Of a stretch of 48,085 bases of DNA, positions 41,379 to 47,896 are shown piece by piece. This DNA comes from a virus. The position numbers were made by a program, and so were the translations under genes. Under the pieces are notes generated by a model. The model was given only the letters and a program-made list of their open reading frames with translations, did no database searches and was not told where the DNA came from. The DNA is taken from the IMG/VR virus record IMGVR_UViG_3300047444_000117, positions 1-48,085 of that record; one strand, written 5' to 3'. Numbering within the stretch: the stretch's first letter is position 1; every line of letters starts with the position of its first letter.

Positions 41379-41666
41379 TTAAGTATTGGTTGCTTTGCGG
41401 TACATTTCCCGCGCTTCGATATACGCCGCATAATGAAAGTCTGCGGACTCGTACTCCTCTTGGGCTTGCTCTTTGTACGTTGCAGAAGTGTTATAAGCCC
41501 CTGCTACGCGCGCACCCTCCGCCATACGCCCAAGGTCTCGCGCTACCTCGTTGCACTCCAGGAATTCCCGGTAATGCTCTTTCTCGATACGCTTAAGGTA
41601 CTCAAGCCGTCGCGCCTCAAGTTGCTCTCTTAGGCTGCGCAACCACGTTGTAATGCGCTTAATCAT
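41379..41666 (-). CDS. Charged helical early protein, unknown
   Basis: This 95-residue protein is rich in Glu, Arg and aromatic residues (LRSLREQLEARRLEYLKRIEKEHYREFLECNE), probably a long helical hairpin. It overlaps the upstream gene by four bases. No motif is recognised. Confidence 0.6.
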   Translation of the reverse strand: MIKRITTWLRSLREQLEARRLEYLKRIEKEHYREFLECNEVARDLGRMAEGARVAGAYNTSATYKEQAQEEYESADFHYAAYIEAREMYRKATNT

Positions 41667-41872
41667 GTCACCCTCGTAAGTGCGGTAGATAGCTCTAGCG
41701 TGTACTGCGTCTCGCCCGCTGCGTTGCGGATTAGAAACGGGTACTCGTCAGGGTGTTCTATCGGGTCGGTGTCCACTTCCTCACGTAACGCGGTCATTGC
41801 GTCTATGAGAGTTGGGTAACCCGCATGAGACGCGCGAGAGCGGCCCCATGCGTCCGTAATAAAGTAGTTCAC
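41663..41872 (-). CDS. Small early protein, unknown
   Basis: I start at GTG 41872 (VNYFITDAWGRSRASH), two bases after the stop of the 122-residue gene. A frame-extending ATG at 41989 would overlap that gene by over 100 bases. The 69-residue protein has a compact alpha/beta look. The start choice is uncertain. Confidence 0.55.
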   Translation of the reverse strand: MNYFITDAWGRSRASHAGYPTLIDAMTALREEVDTDPIEHPDEYPFLIRNAAGETQYTLELSTALTRVT

Positions 41873-41873
41873 T

Positions 41874-42242
41874 TCAAATGAGCGAGGCCAACGGGTCACC
41901 GCTAGCCGATTGTGCGGCGGTGTTCTCTGCGTCCGCTTCCTGCACTGCCTCACCAACGCCCGTGATATCGCCCGGACGGATAGATACAATCTCCTCCTCC
42001 GCGCCCTCGCCCTTAATCACGCGGATAAACTTACCTTTGTCCGTGTCGATAACTGAGCGGACTTCCCCGCCGTAGGTCTTACGGCTGTCCTTTCGGCCAA
42101 AGACGAATTGGATAACGTCCCCGGCCTTAAGGTTGTCAATGAACCCTTGAGCTTTCTCGGAGGCTTCGAGTTGCTCTACCTTGGCGGTATCGGCCTTGAT
42201 ACGTGAGCGGAGTTTTTCAATCGTTTCTTTAATGGTTGCCAT
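41874..42242 (-). CDS. Early coiled-coil/SH3-like protein with DPLASLI tail
   Basis: This 122-residue protein has a helical N-terminus (IKETIEKLRSRIKADTAKVEQLEASEKAQGF), a middle with a KOW/SH3-like look (LKAGDVIQFVFGRKDSRKTYGGEVRSV), an acidic disordered linker and the ending GDPLASLI. The SSB-like protein ends DPLASLG. The shared terminus suggests a common binding partner. It has the TTAGGACTACAT leader. Confidence 0.65.
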   Translation of the reverse strand: MATIKETIEKLRSRIKADTAKVEQLEASEKAQGFIDNLKAGDVIQFVFGRKDSRKTYGGEVRSVIDTDKGKFIRVIKGEGAEEEIVSIRPGDITGVGEAVQEADAENTAAQSASGDPLASLI

Positions 42243-42281
42243 GATTAGATGTAGTCCTAAGTGTTTGCGGTTAGATGTTGG

Positions 42282-42899
42282 TTACTTGACTTCGTTAAGC
42301 TCGCGGATTGTTTCCGTGCGCTCGGTGAGTTTCACAGTCTTATGCACGGTGCGAACTACGGAGAAAATCTCGAATGTGCGGCCCGGTTCGGCGGACTCGC
42401 GGATACCTTCCTCCGCTTCCTCTACGCTGGCGTACTCGGTAGCCCACGCTAGGCACTCCGGGTAATCCGTGCTGATAACCTTGTAGACGGTGGCGGGCTG
42501 TGCGGGCACCACAAATTCCAACAAGTCAGGGTCAAAACCGAATGTCCCGCCTTCACCCTCGAACGTCAGCACGGGATAACCGCGATCGTCTACAGAGCGC
42601 ACTACAAGACGTTCGGGGTTAGCACCATTAGCCTGCGCATGCTCAGCTAACCAACTATTGGTAGTGCGCAAGACGTCTCCAGCCTTGAACGACTTCGCTC
42701 CAGTAACAAGCTCGAAATGTTCCGGGTCCCATTCGTCGCGCCCGCCGTCATACACCAACGTAATAAATCGCCCATTTTCCGTAACAGCTTTAACCACAAC
42801 CGCTTGCGGGTCGCCGCCCTCTCGCAGCACTTGTCGTGTTGCCCAACCATCATTTGCACGGAGAACGTCACCAACCTTAAATTGCTTGCTCATATCCAT
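42282..42899 (-). CDS. Early protein with tandem SH3-like repeats
   Basis: This 205-residue protein has an internal duplication: FKVGDVLRANDGW (residue 7 on) and FKAGDVLRTTNSW (about 71 on), each followed by a beta-rich stretch ending in DPEHFELV or DPDLLEFV. A C-terminal third (about 135-205) is different. Each unit resembles a small SH3-like barrel. Possible role: binding a host protein. A TTAGGAGTAC leader precedes the ATG. Confidence 0.65.
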   Translation of the reverse strand: MDMSKQFKVGDVLRANDGWATRQVLREGGDPQAVVVKAVTENGRFITLVYDGGRDEWDPEHFELVTGAKSFKAGDVLRTTNSWLAEHAQANGANPERLVVRSVDDRGYPVLTFEGEGGTFGFDPDLLEFVVPAQPATVYKVISTDYPECLAWATEYASVEEAEEGIRESAEPGRTFEIFSVVRTVHKTVKLTERTETIRELNEVK

Positions 42900-42926
42900 G
42901 TACTCCTAAGTATCTATGTTTAACGG

Positions 42927-43118
42927 TTAGGCGGCTTTACGCAGCCACACAAGAGAATGCGGGGAATTCTTAAGCGGGTGTTCGTTCGGGAGAAAGTCCG
43001 CAGAGCATACGTGCGATACACACCCGAACGAATCAGTAACGAACGCACACGGACCACAGCCGGAGTCGTGCGGATTCTCCACTAGCTCTAGCTCGGGATG
43101 CTCGCTTAGGAGTTTCAT
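42927..43118 (-). CDS. Small Cys-rich early protein, unknown
   Basis: This 63-residue protein contains SGCGPCAF, FGCVSHVC and several His and Asp residues; it could bind zinc. The ATG overlaps the stop of the upstream gene (ATGA). Function not recognised. Confidence 0.6.
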   Translation of the reverse strand: MKLLSEHPELELVENPHDSGCGPCAFVTDSFGCVSHVCSADFLPNEHPLKNSPHSLVWLRKAA

Positions 43119-43444
43119 GCGGCCTCCAGTTGCTTGCGTACCCAGGCGAGGCGTGCGGGGTCTTTATGCATGCTATTCAAAGCCTCCGCGCGGTCGTACC
43201 CCTCTTTACCAAACGGGTAATCCTTATTCCGCCCCTCCGCCGCGTAGATAGCTCGTAACTCGTCCTCCAGCACGTAAGCCTCCGGATAACCCTTTCGCCC
43301 GCGATCCCATGAAAACTCTACGGAGTTATAACAAAGACCGCAATCCCTGTGGAAGTGGCCCGCACCATACTGCCCGCGCGGGTCCGCGTCTCCCTCCGCC
43401 CAATCAAGCCACGCCGTGAGAAACTCGCGCAATAGATCGCTCAT
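43115..43444 (-). CDS. Early protein, unknown (109 residues)
   Basis: This soluble protein has a Trp/Tyr-rich middle (HFHRDCGLCYNSVEFSWDRG) with one CxxC-like pair and a helical C-terminus. It overlaps both neighbours by four bases in ATGA junctions. No recognised family. Confidence 0.6.
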   Translation of the reverse strand: MSDLLREFLTAWLDWAEGDADPRGQYGAGHFHRDCGLCYNSVEFSWDRGRKGYPEAYVLEDELRAIYAAEGRNKDYPFGKEGYDRAEALNSMHKDPARLAWVRKQLEAA

Positions 43445-43824
43445 GCGGCCTCCACCTTGATACTAGCGCGGACCTTTCCGAGAGACTCCACACGCACAAG
43501 CTCAAACTCGCCCGTGATACCGTTATCCCGCAACCAATCGCCAGCGGCTACCGGAGTATCAAACGTGGTGTCTAGGAGTTTGCCTCGCTCAAGGATACGG
43601 ACCTTAGCCGTTGAGACAGCTAAGGTAAGCGCGTACTCCGGATAGTACAAACTGGTTAGGTACTCTCCGCCAAGGGGTACTAGGTAATCCCCGTCCCCGT
43701 CGATACCGATAATAGTGGTGGTCTTTCCTACGTGGTCGTCAAGCGTAGACACGTAGTAGCCCCAATCGGTAGATACGGTACCGATCACTACCTTATCGCC
43801 AACCTTAAATTTCGCTTCGTTCAT
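43441..43824 (-). CDS. SH3-like early protein, unknown
   Basis: I start at ATG 43824, which has GGAGG upstream; an in-frame ATG at 43857 is an alternative. The 127-residue product begins MNEAKFKVGDKVVIGTVS, a KOW/SH3-like opening like the units in the 42282-42899 protein, then a region ending VRASIKVEAA. Possibly related to it by descent. Confidence 0.6.
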   Translation of the reverse strand: MNEAKFKVGDKVVIGTVSTDWGYYVSTLDDHVGKTTTIIGIDGDGDYLVPLGGEYLTSLYYPEYALTLAVSTAKVRILERGKLLDTTFDTPVAAGDWLRDNGITGEFELVRVESLGKVRASIKVEAA

Positions 43825-43982
43825 ACCGCCTCCGAGTATTTGCCCGATTTGTTCCAATTGATTACGGCCCGTCCTGCTACACGGGGTTTTACTGCTACGC
43901 CGTGTGCGTTCAGGTTCGCGGGCTTACCCATGCTAGGTACCCAACGCGTAGCCCGTTCCGGCTTGATAAAATTACGCTCCAC
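43821..43982 (-). CDS. Small early protein, unknown (53 residues)
   Basis: I choose GTG 43982, with TTAGGAGTAC upstream, because an ATG at 44108 would overlap the 44017-44202 gene. The product VERNFIKPERATRWVPSMG... is basic and proline-containing. No motif. Its stop overlaps the next start. Confidence 0.5.
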   Translation of the reverse strand: MERNFIKPERATRWVPSMGKPANLNAHGVAVKPRVAGRAVINWNKSGKYSEAV

Positions 43983-44016
43983 TTCCGCTGTACTCCTAAC
44001 TATTGTGGTTCGTGGG

Positions 44017-44202
44017 TTAGCGCAGCACGGCGCGGGACTTAAGGCTAAAGAATTCTTTGTCTGACTCGCGGCGGTTACCGACCACAACGCGCTTAGCGTC
44101 TTGGTCAAAGTTGAGGTACTGGCCTACGGTGTGCGTGCGGTCAAAGTTGAACGGGCGCGGTTGAGTTGCGGGCGTTGCTGCGGTCTTTGCGGTGGTGTTC
44201 AT
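44017..44202 (-). CDS. Small basic early protein, unknown (61 residues)
   Basis: The ATG is preceded by GGAACTGAT, exactly as in the 44233-44574 gene (GGAACTGATATGAA), so the two share a leader. The protein has a Thr/Ala/Pro-rich N-terminus and a charged C-terminus. No motif is seen. Confidence 0.55.
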   Translation of the reverse strand: MNTTAKTAATPATQPRPFNFDRTHTVGQYLNFDQDAKRVVVGNRRESDKEFFSLKSRAVLR

Positions 44203-44232
44203 ATCAGTTCCTAGAGGGTATGTGAGGTGTGT

Positions 44233-44574
44233 TTAGGCGTTAGCTACAGTGGGGTTATCGCGTACAAAGTCGTGCAAATCCTTTGCTTCCTTGAGGCCGC
44301 AACCAAGGACCTCGCGGGCTCGCTTGATCCAAGCTACAGGTCTACTCCAGCCGGGACCCGGCGTACCAATGTCCCGGTTGATCCCGCGAATGTCGGGCCC
44401 GTACACCTGCACGCCAGAATACTCACGCGCTGCAAACAGAAGGTCAGCAGGCTTACGCACTTCCTTCACAGCGGCTTGCACAAACAGAGCGTTAAACAAC
44501 TCCTCCGCGTTGGCCTCTCCGGCATGTTCCAGCGTGAGCGCAATAGCACGAATGAACGTAGCGTTAAATTTCAT
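44233..44574 (-). CDS. Early protein with ribosomal L7/L12-like C-terminal motif
   Basis: This 113-residue protein ends with WIKRAREVLGCGLKEAKDL, strikingly like the L7/L12 C-terminal helix region (IKxxRExxGxGLKEAKDL), the surface that binds elongation factors in bacterial ribosomes. The N-terminal half (AIALTLEHAGEANAEELFNALF) is helical. It may interact with translation or be a phage version of a small helix-binding domain. The leader has a 14-bp tandem repeat (44601-44630). Confidence 0.6.
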   Translation of the reverse strand: MKFNATFIRAIALTLEHAGEANAEELFNALFVQAAVKEVRKPADLLFAAREYSGVQVYGPDIRGINRDIGTPGPGWSRPVAWIKRAREVLGCGLKEAKDLHDFVRDNPTVANA

Positions 44575-44600
44575 ATCAGTTCCTTGGTAATGTGCCGATA

Positions 44601-44630
44601 TCCTGGATTCCTAACTTCCTGGATTCCTAA
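44601..44630. repeat. Tandem direct repeat in an early leader
   Basis: TCCTGGATTCCTAA occurs exactly twice, at 44601-44614 and 44617-44630, a 16-bp period. On the leftward strand each copy reads TTAGGAATCCAGGA. The inner word TTAGGAATCC also occurs at 256-265 before the tRNA. A regulator site or a phage polymerase signal are possible. Confidence 0.6.
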
Positions 44631-44639
44631 GTATCTTGG

Positions 44640-44888
44640 TCAATGAAAGAGCGGTACCTCGTCCTGTACCTCAATTTGATTCGGTGCCGGAAGTATCGCG
44701 GCAAGCTCGCGGAGCGTCTCCTCGAAGTCTCCCGCGCAATTGGTTACTACCGTTACGAGCATGCCCCGGTTAAGCTCAGTTACACACGTTCGATATACAT
44801 GCATACCGCAATGGGTCAGGCTAGACGTTAGGACAAGCAAAGCAGGCTTGCCGCTAACAGGTACGGAGACTTGTAAAGTTTTAATCAT
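44640..44888 (-). CDS. Small early protein, unknown (82 residues)
   Basis: This 82-residue protein has beta-strand segments (TLQVSVPVSGKPALLVLTSSL and MLVTVVTNCAGDFEETLRELAAIL). No motif is recognised. It is separated from the upstream gene by a 187-bp gap with a perfect palindrome. Confidence 0.6.
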   Translation of the reverse strand: MIKTLQVSVPVSGKPALLVLTSSLTHCGMHVYRTCVTELNRGMLVTVVTNCAGDFEETLRELAAILPAPNQIEVQDEVPLFH

Positions 44889-44935
44889 GTATTGGGGGTG
44901 CTACTGGTTGCTCACGCAACGACTTGGTTACTGGT

Positions 44936-44952
44936 CAGGTAACCTTTACCTG
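44936..44952. promoter_or_regulatory. Perfect palindrome CAGGTAA-CCT-TTACCTG
   Basis: Seven-base arms around three bases in the 44889-45075 gap. It looks like a dimeric-repressor operator or transcription regulator site on the early leftward transcript. The rest of this gap holds a GACCAA/TTGGTC inverted pair (near 45017-45038) but no gene that I can support. Confidence 0.45.
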
Positions 44953-45075
44953 GTACGTCTAACTAATTGCCATACGGTAGTGCGGTGCTGTCCGCGTCCC
45001 TCCATTCTGGAATGTCAGACCAAGGTACGGCTTTGGTCGGTGCTGCGTTACGGTTAGTGTTGCGGCTGTTACACG

Positions 45076-45384
45076 CTATACTTTCGGCTGAACAATAGCG
45101 ATCACTGCGACTATGTCTAACAAGCCTTGCGCCGATAACGCCTTTAAAACTCGGGCTCGCTTCCGTGGAAACATGCGCCCGAGGGCTAGTACGTTGTTCG
45201 GATTGACGCGCGGGCTTACGTGGCTACCACTTTCCCGCATTGGGGAGGTCTTGGTTTCACCGTAGCCAGGCGACTTACACGCAGCATGATTAATCTTACG
45301 TACAGGCTTACGGGCCGATTCCGGCAACTTCTCCGTTTTCGGCCCGCTCAGACTGATACGCTGGTCGATTGTGAATCGAGACAT
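45076..45384 (-). CDS. First gene of the leftward early operon, unknown
   Basis: This 102-residue basic protein (many Lys/Arg/Pro) starts behind a strong AAGGAGG site and a hairpin leader. MSRFTIDQRISLSGPKTEKLPESARKPVRKINH and RMFPRKRARVLKAL suggest nucleic-acid or protein binding. As the gene nearest the early promoters it is a candidate host-takeover protein; no family is recognised. Confidence 0.7.
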   Translation of the reverse strand: MSRFTIDQRISLSGPKTEKLPESARKPVRKINHAACKSPGYGETKTSPMRESGSHVSPRVNPNNVLALGRMFPRKRARVLKALSAQGLLDIVAVIAIVQPKV

Positions 45385-45403
45385 AACGATAAACCTCCTT
45401 GGG

Positions 45404-45437
45404 TAGATAAGGAGACTCGTAAGAATCGCCTTATCTA
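45404..45437 (-). promoter_or_regulatory. Leader hairpin of the leftward early transcript
   Basis: TAGATAAGG (45404-45412) pairs perfectly with CCTTATCTA (45429-45437) around a 16-base loop, just upstream of the first early gene's ribosome site. It could be an RNase III-type processing or mRNA-stabilising element, as in T7 early mRNA. Confidence 0.5.
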
Positions 45438-45739
45438 ACCTTTCGGTCAGTCCCTCCAGCTATTAACCTTTGGGCCCATCGTTACTTGGGGTACACAGGT
45501 TGCCCCTCCTAGGAGACACATAGCCCGTGTTCACTGTATTTAAGCGCCTTGCGCCACAGCTAACGATTTCAGTATTCGGCCCTTGCATTCTCCCGCTGGC
45601 ACTTCGCTAACTTAGCGCGCTCTACTGGAGCTACTTACGGCTTGGGCTGCCGGGCCTGGGTGGCCTGTGCTGCTCCCGGTACAAACTGCTTGCTACTTTG
45701 TTTCACCTCGTTACACACAGTAACAAGTGCGTGGGCTGA

Positions 45740-45768
45740 ATGTTAGCTAGACCGCATTAGGGTGTCAA
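45740..45768 (-). promoter_or_regulatory. Leftward sigma70 early promoter 1
   Basis: -35 TTGACA (45768-45763), 17-base spacer, -10 TAACAT (45745-45740). CAAAAACG lies directly upstream of the -35. The TTGACACC extended -35 matches that of the RHH promoter at 24950-24978. Confidence 0.75.
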
Positions 45769-45855
45769 CGTTTTTGTTCAACCGTTTACGCCCCGTGTAC
45801 TCTAGCCCTTACCGCCCTGCGTCTAGCGCTTGCTGCTGCGCTGACCACGGAACGA

Positions 45856-45884
45856 AATGTACGCGAGTACACATAACTCGTCAA
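45856..45884 (-). promoter_or_regulatory. Leftward sigma70 early promoter 2
   Basis: -35 TTGACG (45884-45879), 17-base spacer, -10 TACATT (45861-45856). CAAAAAGA lies directly upstream of the -35. It is 116 bases upstream of promoter 1 and points the same way. Confidence 0.6.
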
Positions 45885-45942
45885 TCTTTTTGCGTAGGTA
45901 CTTACCCGATGCTTTAAGTGTGTACAGAGTTGCGCAAAAGCA

Positions 45943-45972
45943 TTGACAATTCTTGGTTGCCCCTAGTACAGT
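45943..45972 (+). promoter_or_regulatory. Rightward sigma70 promoter of the inactive-integrase gene
   Basis: -35 TTGACA (45943-45948), 18-base spacer, -10 TACAGT (45967-45972), start near 45980, then a short leader to the ATG at 46008. CAAAAGCA lies directly upstream of the -35. It is divergent from early promoters 1 and 2. Confidence 0.7.
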
Positions 45973-46007
45973 AGCGCGCGTGCAGACACACTAATAGAGA
46001 AAACCAC

Positions 46008-46919
46008 ATGCCGAACATCATTACAAAATACGGAAAAGACGGACGAGTGAGCTACCAGGCTGTAGTCCGCGTGGATAAGGCTAGGCCAGTTAAAAAGACG
46101 TTCGCCACGGCTGAGGAGGCCGAAGAATGGCGTGTTGCCAAGGACGCAGAATTGCGGGAGCTGAAGACACAACCCGCTTACGAGTTCACGCTTGCGGAAG
46201 CTGCTGAGGAGTACTCACTGTACTATCCCTCGTTCCCTGAGGAGCTTAAGGAACGTCTTGCGGAAACGTATGAGACACCTATCGTAGATATTCAAGAGAC
46301 CGAATTAGAAAACCTCTCGGATAGCGAGCTAGATATTATCGAGTCTGTAATTGAGCACTCCCGTAGACATATGGGCGTTACGGTTCCGGCTAATCCCGTA
46401 ACCATGCTCCGCGCTCGTCGTCTTAATCTCCCGTACAGACCGATTACTCAGTTTGAGGAGGACGCGTTAATAGACGGAGCTAAAGACAAAGCTAATAACA
46501 GCCTATCGGACGTGCTAATACTTGCATTGGACACCGGCTTAGTCCAACAGGAAATTATTGACCTTGAATCCAATAAGGTTTACTTGGACCAAGGTATTAT
46601 CCGCATGAATGAGACGAGAGTAATAGAGCTAACTCCGAGAGCCAAGACGGTATTAACGCGTAGGCTCGGTGATAATACCTCCCGTGTATTTCCTGACCTC
46701 CAGAAGAACACTGTTCAAACCGCGTTCATTAGACTCCGTACTAAGCTCGGTCTTAATGGACCGGATTTTAACGACCTCCGAAAGATTGCCATTCATAGGC
46801 TATCCGAGAAACTCAGCATTCCGGCTCTCAAGGAAGTCCTTGGGTACGCCAAATATGACTCACTGGACTGGCTCTTAAACCTCCAGAAAGCCCGCCAGCA
46901 AATGGCCGCAGGTTTGTAA
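46008..46919 (+). CDS. Catalytically degenerate tyrosine-recombinase-like protein
   Basis: This 303-residue protein follows the integrase plan: an arm-binding N-terminus (RVSYQAVVRVDKARPVKKTFATAEEAEEW), a short core-binding part (about 60-145) and a catalytic-like domain (146-303, LILALDTGLVQQEIIDL...FNDLRKIAIHRLSEKL). However, the Arg of TGxR is Val179 and the His of HxxR is Asn255; Arg258 alone is kept. The GH pair is Gly279-Tyr280, and no Tyr occupies the nucleophile position near 289. So it cannot recombine. A DNA-binding regulator or directionality-type partner of the true integrase is plausible. It has its own promoter, divergent from the early operon. Confidence 0.8.
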   Translation: MPNIITKYGKDGRVSYQAVVRVDKARPVKKTFATAEEAEEWRVAKDAELRELKTQPAYEFTLAEAAEEYSLYYPSFPEELKERLAETYETPIVDIQETELENLSDSELDIIESVIEHSRRHMGVTVPANPVTMLRARRLNLPYRPITQFEEDALIDGAKDKANNSLSDVLILALDTGLVQQEIIDLESNKVYLDQGIIRMNETRVIELTPRAKTVLTRRLGDNTSRVFPDLQKNTVQTAFIRLRTKLGLNGPDFNDLRKIAIHRLSEKLSIPALKEVLGYAKYDSLDWLLNLQKARQQMAAGL

Positions 46920-47021
46920 GCGGTTGCTACATTAGTTGGTCAGTAGACTAAGAGAAGCAAGCTCTTTAAACGCCTCGGCTGTGCAATGCGGCCTCTTTCT
47001 TTTCTTTGATTCCCTATATAA

Positions 47022-47104
47022 AACCATGGTTATACCAATAGGTTAAATCCTGTTGGTCTATACCTATTAATATAATAACTAAGGATAACACCATGGTTAA
47101 ACCA
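47022..47104 (+). repeat. Direct repeat AACCATGGTTATACC / ACCATGGTTAAACCA
   Basis: ACCATGGTTWWACCA-like sequence occurs at 47023-47037 and again over the HNH start codon at 47090-47104, one mismatch. Each contains the palindrome AACCATGGTT or ACCATGGT. The interval is AT-rich, with candidate -10 boxes (TATAAA near 47016, TATAAT near 47070) but no good -35. The copies may be operator sites for the HNH gene. Confidence 0.4.
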
Positions 47105-47389
47105 GTATTATACCCTAGGCTACGAGGTAGCAAAGGCGTAGCTCAGCGTAAGCGCATTAGAGAAAGAGATAACTATCAATGCGTTAAATGTAGAATAGCT
47201 GTATTAGTTGGTCAGGTAGACCATATTCAATCATTAGAGGATGGTGGAACTAATGATGATAGGAATATGCAACTTCTATGTACTCCATGCCATGAGAGGA
47301 AAACAGCTAATGACAGAGGTTATAAGGTAACCACTGGTACAGATAGTAATGGTTATCCTACCAGCAAAGCGCACCACTGGAATACCTAA
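47093..47389 (+). CDS. HNH endonuclease, likely packaging-associated
   Basis: This 98-residue minimal HNH enzyme has CVKC and CTPC zinc pairs around QVDHIQSLEDGGTNDDRNMQLLCTPCHERK, with the H-N-H residues in order. It lacks the AP2 domain. In HK97-type cos phages a gene like this lies next to the packaging site and terminase genes and stimulates terminase. If the ends join, terS is the next phage gene besides one homing endonuclease. CTAAGGAT precedes the ATG. Its AT-rich composition differs from the main genome. Confidence 0.85.
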   Translation: MVKPVLYPRLRGSKGVAQRKRIRERDNYQCVKCRIAVLVGQVDHIQSLEDGGTNDDRNMQLLCTPCHERKTANDRGYKVTTGTDSNGYPTSKAHHWNT

Positions 47390-47400
47390 TAGGAGATAGA

Positions 47401-47892
47401 TTGAGTATTACCCAAGATAAACTCAAAGAGTATCTAGCCTATGATTCTTGTACAGGTGTATTCACTTGGTTAAAACCTAAGGCACGTAGGATTAAAGTAG
47501 GTAGCGTAGCTGGTTCTCCCGTGGTACGTGGTGGTTATCTGTCTATCATGCTTGATGGTATTAACTACCCGTGCCATCAATTAGCGTGGTTGTATGTGTA
47601 CGGTTACATACCGAATGAGATAGTAGATCATCGTAATAACCAACCTACGGATAACCGTATCAATAATCTTAGATTAGCTACCAAGACTAATAACGCCTAT
47701 AACACCAAGCTATCTAAGCGTAGTACTACTGGTATTAAAGGAGTACACATACGTAACGGTAAGTATATAGCTAGAGTAACCGCTAACGGTGTATCACACT
47801 TCCTCGGTAGCTACACAAGTATAGACGCTGCTACCAATGCTGTGCGCTCAGCTAGAGAACGTCTACATGGTGAGTACGCTAACCACGGCTAG
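47401..47892 (+). CDS. HNH-AP2 homing endonuclease 5, at the right end
   Basis: This 163-residue member of the five-gene family starts at TTG behind AGGAGAT. It has HNH core VDHRNNQPTDNRINNLR and AP2-like GIKGVHIRNGKYIARV, ending LHGEYANHG. Unlike its GC-rich paralogues it is AT-rich, so it was acquired separately or has stayed in a different mutational context. It sits beside the packaging HNH gene. Confidence 0.88.
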   Translation: MSITQDKLKEYLAYDSCTGVFTWLKPKARRIKVGSVAGSPVVRGGYLSIMLDGINYPCHQLAWLYVYGYIPNEIVDHRNNQPTDNRINNLRLATKTNNAYNTKLSKRSTTGIKGVHIRNGKYIARVTANGVSHFLGSYTSIDAATNAVRSARERLHGEYANHG

Positions 47893-47896
47893 GCCA

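Larger units (their letters stand above)
45385..46007. other. Gene-free early control region
   Basis: 623 bases carry no supported gene. They hold the leader hairpin (45404-45437), two leftward sigma70 promoters (45740-45768, 45856-45884) and one rightward promoter (45943-45972). The rest contains several GC-rich inverted stretches around 45600-45700, for example CCGGGCC near 45650, but I see no RNA gene and no phage-polymerase promoter of known type. An origin could lie here; nothing shows it. Confidence 0.6.
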
